Assembly (NCBI GenBank): GCA_947579665.1
Contig: OX388343.1
Span: 92,236,254-92,300,253 of the forward strand
DNA length: 64,000 nt
DNA from: Sympetrum striolatum
Lineage: Eukaryota > Arthropoda > Insecta > Odonata > Libellulidae
Reading direction: 5' to 3'
Below the pieces are notes generated by a model, which saw only the letters and a program-made list of their open reading frames with translations, had not been told where the DNA came from and searched no databases. The first letter of the stretch is position 1. Every line of letters starts with the position of its first letter. The translations under genes and the position numbers were made by a program. Positions 13,301-25,900 of the stretch are shown here, piece by piece.

Positions 13301-15365
13301 GATTGTTGAATTATAAATAAAAGTACCACTCATAATCTGAAGCGTAACTTTGTGGAACGAATAAACACATCTTAAACGAATCTCCTTGGCATCCACAAGG
13401 GAGATTAATTTCAAATGGTCTGCTGATGGATGTGTTTTTGTCTTTTGAACCCTGAAATTTATGGCTTAAAAATTGTACGCAAAATCCTCCCTCCAGGATA
13501 CTCGAATTGTCTTGCTAAGAAGAACGGAAACTGAACCAGCAGATAAAATAGAAATCCGAACGATACAGCATCTATTATTAAGATATATTGTAGTTGCACG
13601 ATAGAGTTGCATACTTTGAGGACAACAACAGGCATTTGTGACAGTTCTACAGTAGAGATAGCGCTTAATGGGAAGGCGCTTAGAGTTCTAGCCTAACTGA
13701 GAAACCGAAAGTGACGCCATGCGTCAGAATTTTACGTTTCAGTGAAAGTTCCCTCTTATTGTTCTAGCTGTAATTCATCACGCCTTCCTGAATATATGTG
13801 AAAAAGATGAAGATCTGCTATAAGGAAGACGTTTCATCAAATAAAACAATAGGCCTTTCTCCCTTCCAAAGTATCGTATGTTGTCACAACGGATAGAGTA
13901 TGACATCACATGCTTATTATTGTCTCTTCTTTTTGCAGTAATATCATATTTAAACATTTCAGGCTGTCCGAAGTGTTTTAATATAATGCTAACACGCACT
14001 CGATTATCGAATACGGTTTACATTGCAGTTTTAATTCATGGTTCCAAAAATCTGAAACATCCAAATACAAACAGCTTTGAAAATATATTAAATGTAACAG
14101 CTATTTTATCTTTCGGATAATAAATTTAAAAAAGAATTAATTTTTCTACAAAAGAGCTTAAATTTAAGAAAATATGCATGATCAACAGCAGAAATAATTA
14201 CATTTTTATTTTCTGTTAAAAGAACGAACGGAAATATCATAGCTGCCTCACAGCAACATAAAACATAATTTCCTAGGAGAAAGTCCAGCAGATTATTGGA
14301 AAGCACCGGTTTCTCATATTTTGCTCCATTTTTGGAAACGTTAGATATTAAAGTAATATAGAATGGACCAGAATGGCTCTTGATTTTTTTTTGATATAAG
14401 CCTTCAACAACTCTAATTTTCGACCAAGGTTTAAAAATTATTGGAGTGTAACGGATAGAAACGAACACCGTCACGCTTTGTCGGACATATTTTTTCCTTA
14501 AAATGAAGTTTATAATGGAAAACAGATGTCATTTTGGATAAGTGAAAGGCGAGAAGATTTGACAGAGTATCCGAAGAGGAATTCGTGGAGGAATTAGTTC
14601 GCCAATCGACTCATCGTTGCGGAAACGCCAACGTCATTACCACTCATGCGATTGATGCGAAGAACACTGTCGCTGTAATAAAGTAATCGTGCGATTTTAT
14701 CAGCTCTCTAAACTTAATCGGAATAAATAAATATAAACTTCTTTTGTATTATTTATATAAACTGTAATTTGCCAATAGATTGCTTAAATTACATTAAAAT
14801 TAATTAATTAATTAAATTAAAAGGTTTATAAATTACTATTGGAATTGTCTGCATAAAAAAATAAAAATGAAAAAGTAAATCATAAGATAGTAGAGAACAA
14901 ACCCAATCTTATACACATCCAAAAATATATAATATAAAATATTTAAAAATATATAAAAATAAACCAGCAGCGATTCCCTTTCCCTGCTCTAAAGATAATT
15001 TATATATACGATACGTTTATAAATTGTACATATTACGATTTAATTGTAAACAATAATGTCCTCAAATTATTTCTTTTTTAAATACGTTTAATTATGTTCA
15101 GTTTTAAGACATTAATTTTAGGGGTAGATTAATACTATTGTCATATCGGTGCCAGCCGCATTTTTGTAATGGCCTAGTTAAGGTGTTTTTGATAACGCAC
15201 ATTACACCATCAGTTGGTAAATGTGCCATAGCGCCGTTGAGTCATACCGAGATGATTAATTGATTTTATCAGTTTTATAAACTAACGATACAAATAAATA
15301 TATTTCTAGAATTCATAGTTTCCCGCTATTTCCAATGGCCATGTTTTGGATGGATTGATTCCCTG

Positions 15366-15820
15366 ATTTGGCGCAGCCAGGATTTGCCAATGGGGGGGTC
15401 CAAGGCTACCGATAAAACGAAAAAAATGCCTACCTTACAGGGGCTAGTATATTCATGCTAATTACTAAAATAAATGTAAATTCTTTCAAAAAATTAATAT
15501 ATTGAAAAATAGTGGAGTTTAACGCTTACGTAGCCAACTGATTACACTTTCCAAGATAGTAGTTTACATAAGCGAACAATTGGAAACTTATTTTTAGTGT
15601 TGTTTGGATATCTAGTTTGGATACGTCCAATATGTAATAAAAACTCATTTTTTTCTATGCTGAAGTTTTTTGTGCTGTAGATATAAACTTCCCGAATCTT
15701 TGATATTTACCAAGAGGTTGCCAAGCGTGAGGAGGAAAAAATTAGTTACGATAATTTGGCAAGCGATATAAAACGTAACATCCACTCATTAGATCCCCCA
15801 CATTGGCGCGCCCATGCTTA
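15366..15820. mobile_element. Possible MITE-like element with GGCGCAGCC-type inverted ends
   Basis: The left end reads GGCGCAGCCAGGATTTGCC then AATGGGGGGGTCC. The right end, on the opposite strand, reads GGGCGCGCCAATGTGGGGG then ATC. The GCCAATGkGGGGG blocks are inverted relative to each other about 450 bp apart, and the interior is AT-rich and non-coding. Confidence 0.33.
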
Positions 15821-17142
15821 TTTGAATAGCTTTCCTTATTAGACTATATCATCAGCAGAATTTGGGATGTAATTGAAATTTTGCCTGCCCATAAAACACT
15901 ATCAATGCATAAAAATAATGATATGAAGTATATATACGGCTTATTGCACAAGGTTTATATGCACCGTGCCAGAATTTCGCTACAGGAATCTGAAGTTAAT
16001 TAGATTTAATAGCATTTATATATAATAATATTTTATGAAAGAGAGAATCTTTCAATTCAGTAAATACAAAAACTCAAAAATAATGTTAAAGAGTTCTCAA
16101 AAACTATGATTTTTATTTCAAAACCAAGAATGAACAATTCTAAATAAGAAAATCACAAAATCACAGAAAAATTTTCCATGGATTGCTCAGAATCTCCATT
16201 TTAGCAGTGTAATCAATCTAGGATATTAAAATGAAGAATAAAATCTAATGCGTAAAAAATCATTTTCTTCGTTCTTTTTCCATTATTGCAGGAATAATAT
16301 AATGTGCTCGCGTCCTTCAATATACTTCTGAGAATAGTTTGAGAATTCGGATTTTTATCTATTATCAAATGAACAATCCAATATACAAGCCAGATAACTG
16401 ACTCGAGTGAGACTGGTTAGCTCCATTGCACGAATCATTCACTCGAGCTTTCTTAGAAGTGACCTCATCCGTTGTTTTTAAATTACCTCCTCTTCTAAGA
16501 AACAAAAAATATTTTATATCAGATGAAATTTTCTGGTAGGCTTACAATTAAGCATGACTTCGTTATTTATGTATTAGCTAAGTATTCAACTAAATACGTC
16601 AAATGCCGAACATTAAAAATTCGGCTGCTTTAAAAATTACAGTAGACTCCTGCTTATTGTTGATATTATAATTGAATTTGCAGGATTAAAGTTACATACC
16701 AAGATGAAAAAAATGAAGACGTCAACTTACAATTATTTAAACTAGGTAATAGTTAGATAGTATGACCAGTAGAGAGCTGACGCAAACCCAATCTTACGCA
16801 TTGAGTGTTCAAAGAAATCAAGAATTTTCCATGAATTGAAATTTTCAATGGACATTGCATGACCACGTGGTTGACAGGATAAGTCATGAGATTCATGGGA
16901 TTCTATCACCAGTGAAAAAATCAGCTACATCGCAGAAGAAGCTAAAGAATTTAAGTCACAGTTCCGATTGATCTGTGCGTAACTTACGCCCACAATACCT
17001 TTCATCTGACTGATTTACTTCCAAAATGGTATATTATTAGTAATATCATCGCAAATTAATTTTTACTGGTATCTTGTATTGCTCCAATAATTTTTAAATT
17101 ACTACGGAAATTCGATTATCGAATAATTGTGGCAAATATACA

Positions 17143-17604
17143 TCAAATTAATAGGTAATCATAAAATAAAGTCAGTATATTCTCTATCATCCCGAGTGAT
17201 GAAGAGTCTACTGTGCAGACTTTTGATCGTCCAGAATTCTTAATAAAGGAACCAGTACCTTTTAAATTGTCGCTAAACTCATCTTGTGATGTGCCCTCCG
17301 ATAACAGCCCTACAATAAGACAATCCTTATTTATGCATCTAATAATAGTCACTTCACAAAAAACCACTTAGCCATTAACTTGCGTTTTTCCGATATAGGT
17401 CTCGAGCTATTAGCGGACTGCGAAAGAATTTTCGGATCTTCATCTGTACCTTATGAAATTCAAACTAAACTCCTTCGAACTGTTCACTGTGAATTTCTCA
17501 AAAGCACTACTCACGAGCCTAGCTTTGCATCCACATCCTTAAATCAGTCACAGGCAAAAGATCTAACTGAGCGTTGTATCAATCTGTTTGTCTCTCAAGT
17601 ATAA
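17143..17604. other. Back-to-back 74-codon ORFs of unknown nature
   Basis: Minus-strand ORF 17143-17367 and plus-strand ORF 17380-17604 start 12 bp apart. The plus ORF has a balanced, soluble composition (LELLADCERIFGSSSVPYEI, ending CINLFVSQV). I recognise neither. They could be chance, or an exon of an undetected gene: an acceptor-like TTTTTCCGATATAG lies near its start. Confidence 0.2.
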
Positions 17605-18004
17605 TCTTAATCTCTGTTTTTAGGGTGTAAGTTTCGAATTACTTCTCGAATGTTCCCTTGTATTTTTGCGAGGAGTGAACAAATCAGCACTTTCGAATTT
17701 TTCTCATGGGAATCTAATCTTATGGTGTGAGTTTTCTATATAAAGGATAGACTTAAGAAGTGCTCGGGTTGAACATTGTGTGCAAAACACAAGTATCGTA
17801 GCGTCCTATTGATATCGATGTTGGCTGTACGCCTGCTCTGCTACCGGAAACATCACCTTAGCTGAAATCGGAGCCATATTTACGGGTATGCGGAGCTTTC
17901 GCTGAATTTATCGAGCAAACACTTGACTAGAAGTGTACCTTTAAGCTTTCGTGTTGATTGGGGTTTTGCTCTCTTCGGCAGAAAAGAAAGCACAGAGCTA
18001 GTCA

Positions 18005-18065
18005 TAGGATTTGACTCGTGGGGGGGGTTTGAACTCCTAAAACCCCCCCTCGCTGCGCCACTGAT
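18005..18065 (-). repeat. Dispersed AGTGGCGCAGCGAGG-type repeat with G/C-run hairpin
   Basis: Minus strand reads CAGTGGCGCAGCGAGGGGGG and the segment folds on GGGGGGGTTT versus AAAACCCCCCC across an 8-base loop. It resembles the ends at 15366 and 45590. Likely the edge of a transposable element. Confidence 0.38.
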
Positions 18066-19070
18066 TCCTTGGTCGAAATGACTGAGATTGTCTAAGACAT
18101 TTACATTTATTATACATTTTAACGAATTCAACCCTAAGATTTCTAAAATATCTTATGAAAATGGGTAATAAAATTACAGCAGTCTTTAAACATAAGCATC
18201 AAAACTATAGACACTAATGTCAAAAATCTTATTCTTTAGAATCCAGAGATTTAAAAATTTTCCAGATGTTAACTTCACTTAATTTACTGCTAATTGAAAA
18301 CTGTTAACCCAATATCTAAATAAATTTTTGTTACTACTTACAAGCATCAGATGTGAAACTGCATATATTTCAATCATCCATAATTCATAAAAAGTTTACC
18401 CTTCTATTTTATTAAGTTAAGGGTGAAAATATTTTCAATGAGCTGAAGAATAAACTTATTCAAGCACATAAAATATTCTTGAAAAAATGAATTTTTAATT
18501 TATCACAGATGTGTTTGAACGACGAATAATTAAATTACTTGCAATACAAATTTAAATTCTCCTTCAACAAACGAATTCACTGAAAACAGCCAACTCCTTA
18601 TGTATGTATTGAAATAGGAATGTTTTACAAAATCTTTGCATCAATTTTTATTTTTATAAATTTCGTATTCATCGTTCAAAATTATTTGACTTATTTTCTT
18701 TAAAATATAGAATATCTTTCATGCTAGAATATAGGTTTTATGTCACAAATCGATCGTTAATTTTCGAGTTAACTAGATAGGTAAGCATAAAAAAATGTGT
18801 ATTTTTGGAGATCTTGTTCATGTTTATCTTTATGCTGTCTCTCTCTCTCTTCACGTTTCTTATCTAAGATATTCATGCAAAGCCTTAAGAAAATACATGC
18901 ATTTCATTCAATTCATATTTTAATATCCATCAACAGATTACTAATACATAATTAACAACAAAATTAACAATTGATTAAAACAATGGTTATATTAGACAGC
19001 CCTTGTTCAATTGATCACTTTTTCGTTTTTTTGTCTACTCCAATCTCTTTGTTCTACAATTGATCCACTT

Positions 19071-19076
19071 TTTATT
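19071..19076 (-). terminator. Possible gene 2 polyadenylation signal AATAAA
   Basis: AATAAA on the minus strand about 430 bases after the stop codon, farther than in the other six genes (145 to 255 bases). A closer variant hexamer may be used instead. Confidence 0.25.
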
Positions 19077-19504
19077 ATCCTAATTGTAATAAAAGGGATT
19101 CCAACCGGCCGACTTTCTTCAAGAACTGAAAAGGAAATTTAACTCATTAATGCGGATTAATGCAATAACATTTATCTTAAAAAGCAATTCGACTCAGCAA
19201 TCATTAATATTCAAGTAACTCTTTGGAGGCAGATAAAATATATATTGCGTACCATTTTGCGTATCGTTCGGATTATTATGAAATGTAATAATTTCAACAA
19301 AGAAATGTAGCAATTGAGAGTTAGGGAGTGAAGTTTTGCCTATTTTAACATTCGTCATATCGCAAAAGTTGCAATGAAGACACATAGAAAAATTTCAAGA
19401 AACATTTTAGAATCATAATTCGCATTAGTTTCTATAAGAGCCGATGCATTGGATGGGCTCTATTACCAAATGATGTGCTATTACCTGAGTTGCTTTGGCA
19501 GTTC

Positions 19505-20602
19505 TCAGCGCCTGTAGTCATCAAATCCGCCAAAATCGTGGTGATCGTGCTTGTGATGATGCGATTTGATGTAGATCGGCACCTTCTTGTAAATTGTCAC
19601 CGGATAAGGGACAGATACTTTGACAGGCACGTGTATCTTGACAGGGTAAGGTTTGTGTACGTATACTTTATAAGGCTTTGGAACCAGGACTTTGTGAGGG
19701 ACGTACACGGGGTAAGGGACCTTCTTTTTGACGATGTACGGCACAGGTTTTTCTACAGTCACTGGATATGGTTTCTTGACGATCACCTTGTAGGGTTTCT
19801 TGACGATGTAAGGGACAGGTTTTGGCACCTTGAACGGCACCTTTTTGATGACTTCGACGGGATAAGGTTTGGGAACTGGGTAAGGAACCTTCTTCGTGAT
19901 AGTAATGGTTTTGATGTGTTCATGCTTGTGGTGGTGGTGATCATCTCCACCGTGTCCATCGTCTCCTCCTCCTTCTCCACCAAAATCACCTCCACCTTCA
20001 CCACCCTCTTCTCCTCCATCCCCTTCTCCTCCCTCTCCTCCAAAGCCTTCATCTCCGCCTCCACCGAAACCTCCAAAGTCTCCATCTCCGCCCCCATCTC
20101 CACCACCGAATCCTCCTTCAAATCCTCCTCCACCCCCTTCGGAATCTCCTCCTTCGTCTCCTCCGAAAGATCCAAATCCGCCTCCGAATCCTCCTCCTCC
20201 ACCAGATCCTCCTCCGCCAAATCCTCCTCCTCCAAATCCTCCTCCGCCAGATCCTCCTCCGCTAAAGTCACCTCCACCCCCGGATCCTCCTCCTCCAAAT
20301 CCCCCTCCTCCCCCAGATCCCCCTCCGCCAAACCCTCCTCCGCCAAACCCCCCTTCACCACCAGATCCTCCTCCCCCAGATCCTCCTCCGCCAAACCCCC
20401 CTTCACCACCAGATCCTCCTCCCCTAGATCCTCCTCCCCCAGATCCTCCTCCGCCAAATCCCCCTCCTCCCCCTGACCCCCCTCCGCCTCCAGATCCTCC
20501 ACCTCCGAAGCCCCCATACCAGAAAGCCCCTCTTTTGTTGTGTTTCTTCGGATCTTCCGTAGCGGCAAGAGCTACTGCGCCCACTAGCAAAATTGCTAGC
20601 GT
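19505..20602 (-). CDS. Gene 2, exon 2: highly Gly-rich, acidic cuticle-type protein with VPYPV-repeat domain
   Basis: The full CDS is join(19505..20602, 22346..22357) on the complement, 369 residues. The acceptor TTCATTACAG precedes ACG at 20602. The signal peptide is MRVQ-TLAILLVGAVALAA. The propeptide TEDPKKHNKR ends at Lys27-Arg28-Gly. Residues about 33-150 are almost pure Gly/Ser/Phe in GGGGSGG and GGGGFGG units with little Tyr. Residues 151-225 switch to an acidic Gly/Glu/Asp segment. The His-rich block DDHHHHKHEH leads into the repeat domain at about 235-350, which starts TITITKKVPYPVPKPYPVEV and ends VTIYKKVPIYIK. It closes with HHHKHDHHDFGGFDDYRR. The domain aligns by eye with those of genes 1 and 3. 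Gly/Phe plus acidic segments instead of Gly/Tyr mark a different mechanical or charge role (inference). Two long ORFs overlapping this exon in other frames are shadows. Confidence 0.88.
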   Translation of the reverse strand, partial: TLAILLVGAVALAATEDPKKHNKRGAFWYGGFGGGGSGGGGGSGGGGGFGGGGSGGGGSRGGGSGGEGGFGGGGSGGGGSGGEGGFGGGGFGGGGSGGGGGFGGGGSGGGGDFSGGGSGGGGFGGGGFGGGGSGGGGGFGGGFGSFGGDEGGDSEGGGGGFEGGFGGGDGGGDGDFGGFGGGGDEGFGGEGGEGDGGEEGGEGGGDFGGEGGGDDGHGGDDHHHHKHEHIKTITITKKVPYPVPKPYPVEVIKKVPFKVPKPVPYIVKKPYKVIVKKPYPVTVEKPVPYIVKKKVPYPVYVPHKVLVPKPYKVYVHKPYPVKIHVPVKVSVPYPVTIYKKVPIYIKSHHHKHDHHDFGGFDDYRR

Positions 20603-21974
20603 CTGTAATGAACAAACTTTGAAATTCAGAGGGGTGCTATCAAAATTAAGTATGAACTAGATTCGATAACGAAAAAACATGGGCTCAGAAAGAATCCTTC
20701 ACCTGGAAAATACATTGGTAGATATTCACCATATATGAAATAGAAATAAATATAATATCTTAAAATGCTTTGGTTACATTAACTGTATATTGTATTATTA
20801 AATGAAATAAAAAAATGTAAAATCAATTCGAAAGAAACTTGTAGCCGGAAAAGTACGTAACTTTGACATGAAAGGTCAGGGAGAAGGAAGATTTCCTTGA
20901 GGCCAACTTAACTTGCAACTCATTCAAACTATTTTACACGATTAAAACAATCATTGCAATTTTTTTAAACGTAAATACTGCTAAGTAAATAACTAAACTT
21001 CTCTACATTCAGACTTTAGTAAAACTTTAGAAAATTACACCAAACTATTTAAGCTTGAGTATGAGTGAAACTTCTTTTTAGAATAGGAGTAAAAATTTAA
21101 ACATCGGTATTCAAATTTTATTATATCATTATATTTGGTATTTTCTCTCAATCAAATTCTGTTTAAATCACTTCAATGTATTCTGAGTTTTTCAACTGGA
21201 TCAGTAGGATAAAGGACAATCATTTTAGAATTATCTTATTGAGTTGGGAATTACATCGATCAGAATCATCTTTGAAGAAAACATGAGACTTTGGAAATCA
21301 AGGAAGGATTTGAACAGTTATAGTATAGTGTATATATGATAGTTTCTAGAATGTAAAACCAGTTTCTATCCTAAGAAATTTCATCTACTGACATTTTAGT
21401 TTTATATCCCTCAATCTCAAGGCTCACGGAGTGACTAAATCGTGGATAAATATTTAAAAGTGAACAGGTGTTCGTACAAATAACTTCTATATTTTTCGCA
21501 ATTTCCTTCGGAAAATGATGAAAAATTCATTTAATTCCATTACTGTGGCGGAAAATATTTTAACATTAATCGAGAAACTGATAATTGTATTCGTAGGTTA
21601 TCATATAGCCTTCGTTATACAAAATTCACCGCCGTTCACACTGATTCATCTTTTTATATTTTACACACGAGTGTTCTACTTCTCAGTTCATTCTCTACTA
21701 CTAAGTTCATTTGTATCAGAGATCTCTATTAAACACCATTCTTATTCAATTTCTGGTCATCCAATTCTTTTACCCCACACTTTGAGTAATCCAACATATT
21801 GTCTTTATCTTCCCTTCTGCTTTTTCCCTTTAATTATACCCTAAATTACTTACTTTAGCAGTCCCCCTCCTTCTTTTTCTTCTATAGAATATCAGTTGAT
21901 ACATATCTAGATACTATTTTGTTGTTTATGCGAAAAATGAATTTATTAGTATAAAGTAAGTACGTACTATCTTC

Positions 21975-22035
21975 TAATGGCACCCTAACGGAAACGGTTC
22001 CGGGTTCTATACCCGATAAACCCCAGACACAGCAT
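21975..22035 (-). mobile_element. Possible tRNA-derived repeat fragment
   Basis: Minus-strand sequence contains GGGTATAGAACCCGGAACC, a diverged B-box-like palindromic block, inside the gene 2 intron. Evidence is weak without other copies. Confidence 0.22.
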
Positions 22036-22345
22036 CGTGTAATAATGGGGAATTTATCTAAATTAGTATTTAACTGGGGCAAAACATAGGAAAACCTAAA
22101 TACGACGGAGTGGGAGTCTATTCGCTGACCACCCATTGAGAATACTGCCTAACCAAGTCATAGGCCTCAGTAGGATACCGTGAACTTTACAATTGCAATT
22201 AATAGTTATTGTAATGAAATACAAAAGCTCCCTTTTGCTCACTATCCAAAATAGATATGTCACATTGTTATATTTCAGTGTTACGTTTTCTAAGAACTGA
22301 GTAAAACCTCCTCGCAATTCAAGAAACTTAAGAAGTATCTCATAC

Positions 22346-22357
22346 CTGTACTCTCAT
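22346..22357 (-). CDS. Gene 2, exon 1 (coding part, MRVQ)
   Basis: ATG AGA GTA CAG precedes a GTATGAG donor. It joins in phase 0 to TLAILLVG of exon 2 and completes a good signal peptide; exon 2 alone has no upstream ATG in a sensible position. The ATG is 71 bp from its TATA box. The intron 20603-22345 (1,743 bp) is AT-rich and holds nothing coding that I can support; the plus-strand ORF at 21515-21844 is unrecognised. Confidence 0.83.
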
Positions 22358-22427
22358 GGTGCCGGATGTGCTGTTGGCTGTCCAAGGAAGGACCTGCAGA
22401 TGTGACGATGGACTTGAGGAGCGACCG

Positions 22428-22457
22428 TTTTATAATCAAGCGTGATTTGCTCCGCTT
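22428..22457 (-). promoter_or_regulatory. Gene 2 promoter: TATA box and shared AAGCGGAGCAAATC element
   Basis: TATAAAA is at 22428-22434 and AAGCGGAGCAAATC at 22444-22457, starting 16 bp upstream of the TATA box as in gene 6. The GGGTGAAAT element is not recognisable at its usual position (22470 reads only GGTGTATGG). Confidence 0.7.
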
Positions 22458-22529
22458 GGTTTGAAAGCACCATACACCACGCCGCACCGTCTCCGCGACA
22501 TTCAAATTTCTCCTTTCTCTTTCGAATCC

Positions 22530-25500
22530 GTAACCAAATCAATTTTTGGGGAAATTTTCCCATATCCTGAATGCTAATCCTTTCTATTTTAGGGGAGCGT
22601 AACTCGTTGCACAATTTTTCAAATTTCCATCTACAGCTCAGGGAAATGCGAAGAAAGTTGAATTTTAAACCGATCGTGCCTTTCGTATCGTGCTCCAGTA
22701 GGATTTACGCATGCGTGTGATGGCAAAGAAAATGAAAATATGTTACTAAATTATGAATTACTAAATTTTTGCAACTAAAATGTGACTATGATTACCTTTT
22801 TGATACCTGAAGATGGCAATTCCGATCTGTTCTCTCTAAGTTCTGTAACAAAATACAGAAACTATAACCGTGAGTTATAAAACTTATCAATAGCATAATT
22901 AATTACATAAAAATTTCTAAATTATCCGTTTTTATGTAATGTATACTTGGATATAGGCTGAAAATTATTTAGTATAAGTTATGAAAATGCTGAATTCCTC
23001 AAACGTTCCTAGTTAGTTAGTTAGTTGGACCCTTTATTGACAAGGTTAGGCCCAGGTGGGCCTCTCTTCCACCTTACCTCGTATGTCGATTACATTTATA
23101 GTTAACTTATTAAAAAAAAATACAAAAAGAAAGAGTAGGGTGTGGGACCTTCTTTGCAACTGAATGTTGACAAAGAAAAAACCCACGTTGCGTGAAAACA
23201 CCCACAAAGAAGGAGGGTGAAAAAAACCCGCGAAAAAACAGTAATAAAAATAAATACAATAATATACAAACATAGATATACAAACAGTGACAAAGATTAG
23301 ATAATGAGCAATTATTTTACAGAGTAAATTTAACAAAAGTTATAGAAGACTGAATTGATGTTGTGATAATAAAAGTTAAAAGCTATAATAAACTAAATAA
23401 TCTACGCTAAGTTCAAGACGTATCCTGATTAATGTTTCACTAAATAATATGAATAACAATGAAACTTATAAAAGGAATAATAAATAAAGAAAATATAAAT
23501 ATATAAAAGGAATGTCTCATCTCCATTAATTGCAATATTGAATGTCTGCAAAATTGAAAAGGAATTTTAGTAAAATAACATTGACCTTACATCGGTAGTG
23601 AAGTGCAACCAAAAGATGAAATAATATTTTAATAAGTCATTGGATCCTCAGTGACATTATGTAAAATATCAAAACAGTATTCCGGAAAGGTGAAAAAAAA
23701 TTAATCATCTTGAAGTATTTCAAATGAAGATGAAAAATGATGAATTGCAATATTATTTCCAACTTTCATTGTAGACAAATTCCTTTCAAAGTTCGTCTTT
23801 GATATTTTCTGGGAAGAAGTACTGCATCAGAAACATAATAATGAACCTTAATTAATAGTAATATAGAACATTATTCGTTATTAAGGATTTTTAACTATAA
23901 TCAGGAATCTGAGGCTTGGAAACTAAACTAAAAATCTAAGTAATCAACACCGTAGGAGGACATAGCTCCGAGTACAACGTAACAGTTAGATTAGCATATC
24001 GTAATAATATATTAATGGATCTACTTGGAGAGATTTCTCTTGACGCAATCTAATATATTATCGCATGAGAAAGATGTAATTCACATCTACTAACAAGCAT
24101 CACCATTATACCATAGAAATCATTCATGAGTAAGTGGTTTTCGTGAATTATTATCTCCATTTGAGGATGCATAAGAGATCCGTAGTGGCCTTTTACAACG
24201 CTTCCTGTAGTCATAAACTCACGATGATGGATTTGTCTTCCTTAGTGGTTCAGACGAACCAACACAAATAAGAAATACGTTTGTGGAGATGAATTTTGAA
24301 TGAGTAATCTGCGCGGAGTTCTTAAGCAGGAAAAAGCAGGATTCACCTCATTAAACAGGTGGAAATAAACTAACTTTATAGCTTTGTCATGCTCAGACTT
24401 GATAATAAAAAATATTGTATTAATTTTTTCCGTTCTAACTATATTTTGAGATGAAAGGCGAAATACATTGCGCAATGAGAAATTTCATACATATTTACCT
24501 AGATACATTACATTTCGTCTTTCATTATTTTCAATCTCATGCAATTAAATAAATTGAGAGATAGAATACCATGAAATACACGTATGTACATAAAATACAT
24601 AGATTCATTTTTAATGATATGAAGAAACTGAAAGTAAAAAAACTGGACTTAGCGGTGTATCATTTTAAAACCTAGGAGTTGGACCTTTTCAAGGACTGGA
24701 TTGTAATTTATAAACTATGGTTAAAATAGCTAATGGCTTAGAGCGTTTACAACAAGATATAGCTCATGCGTTACATTACTTGTAGTGTATTCCTAATTAT
24801 TTCACAAATATCTCAAAAATAAATGGTGAATATTACAATGAAAATATCCTCCTTTAAAACAAAACGATGTAACATTCACTCATGGACATAGATACGAATG
24901 ATGAATGTATATTTAATTACGTGTAGCACATTTCTTAAATTAAAATACGACGGAAAAGCGTCCGAACATATCAAAAATATTTATTTGTTGTCATTAAATC
25001 AATGAAATAACTATATTTAAAATTTTAGGCAATATTTAAATTTATTTTCGTACTGATTTTTTTCTTAAGTGCATTTTTATTACTTGGTGATATATATCAC
25101 CTCATAAATTATCATTGGATTGTCATTATTAAATTTGTATTTCACTGACACAATTGACAGCTTAGACTAATCGTTCTCAAATTAATACTGGAAATATTTA
25201 AAACATCTGAGTTGCCCATAATTAGACCATTTTTTTGAAAAATGGTACGATTTGATTTGGTGATATTGTATTATATTGCCTATGATTGAAAATTCAACCA
25301 AGTCAGTTCCCCGGTTTCAGCCTTTGTTATCCGGGGCCGTGCAGTAAATCACTTCTTCCACTTTTCTTATAAATTATAGGCGCATACTCATCAGTCTTAT
25401 TCTTAATTATTCTATATTTTGATGTAGGATATTCTTGATAGGATTTTATTGCTGCATTAATTCTCATATCAAAATCTCTTAACCTTATGCACTTAAGATC

Positions 25501-25640
25501 AATTTATTAACAAAAGATCTGTTTCGGAAATCAATTTTACGTTAGTATTTAATTGGATTTTTACTCTGACTGCTTTCTAATGCGAATTTTCTAGAGGTTA
25601 CGGATCAATGGTATACTTTCAGGACAATTTTAATTAATTT
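22530..25640. other. Intergenic DNA between genes 2 and 3
   Basis: AT-rich. Apart from the retrotransposon tail at 23015-23300 I see only short random ORFs. Confidence 0.55.
23015..23300 (-). mobile_element. Truncated non-LTR retrotransposon 3' end, copy A
   Basis: On the minus strand the sequence ends with CAATAAAGGGTCC and a short (AACT)n tail at about 23016-23035. It aligns by eye with 50050-50400: both contain a block reading CCCGCGAAAA on the plus strand, a WVF-type peptide, and an A-rich block. The 5' part is missing, as is usual for LINE insertions. Confidence 0.5.
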
Positions 25641-25643
25641 AGT

Positions 25644-25649
25644 TTTATT
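25644..25649 (-). terminator. Gene 3 polyadenylation signal AATAAA
   Basis: AATAAA on the minus strand about 250 bases after the stop codon in an AT-rich flank. Confidence 0.45.
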
Positions 25650-25900
25650 TGGTTTTATATTTTTCCAACAAATACATCATACAGACATAACAATACTGCA
25701 ACTAAGACAACAACAACAACTACTTTACAGTTCAAACTGTAGTTATCGCAAGAACTGCGAAACTCTTTAAAGGCTGGATTTAATCAAGTAAGACAACATT
25801 CGAATCGAGATTTCCTCGTTTTCTGTCTTATGAATGAGCACATCTCTAATTCATTGCCCTTTTCATCGCCTGGATTGTCCAAAACACTTCCCGTGTGGCT

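Larger units (their letters stand above)
10380..19070. other. Large intergenic gap between genes 1 and 2
   Basis: About 8.7 kb, the widest gap in the cluster. It contains the candidate element at 15366-15820, the G/C-run repeat at 18005-18065, a (TC)n run near 18837-18850, and unrecognised ORFs at 10357-10638, 12136-12405, 14106-14474 and 17143-17604. No remnant of an eighth VPYPV-type exon is visible. Confidence 0.55.

Noticed and set aside
17725..17760. Plus-strand TATATAAAGG as a promoter of another gene
   Set aside because: No ORF, exon-1-like start with donor, or shared element follows. TATA-like strings are common in this AT-rich DNA.
10380..19070. A lost eighth family member in the widest gap
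   Set aside because: I looked for VPYPV-coding blocks, Gly-rich runs and the GCGGAGCAAATC element on both strands and saw none.
19475..20568. Plus-strand 333-codon ORF and minus-strand 261-codon ORF overlapping gene 2
   Set aside because: Both come from GC-rich, stop-poor repeat DNA read in other frames. Neither has family features.
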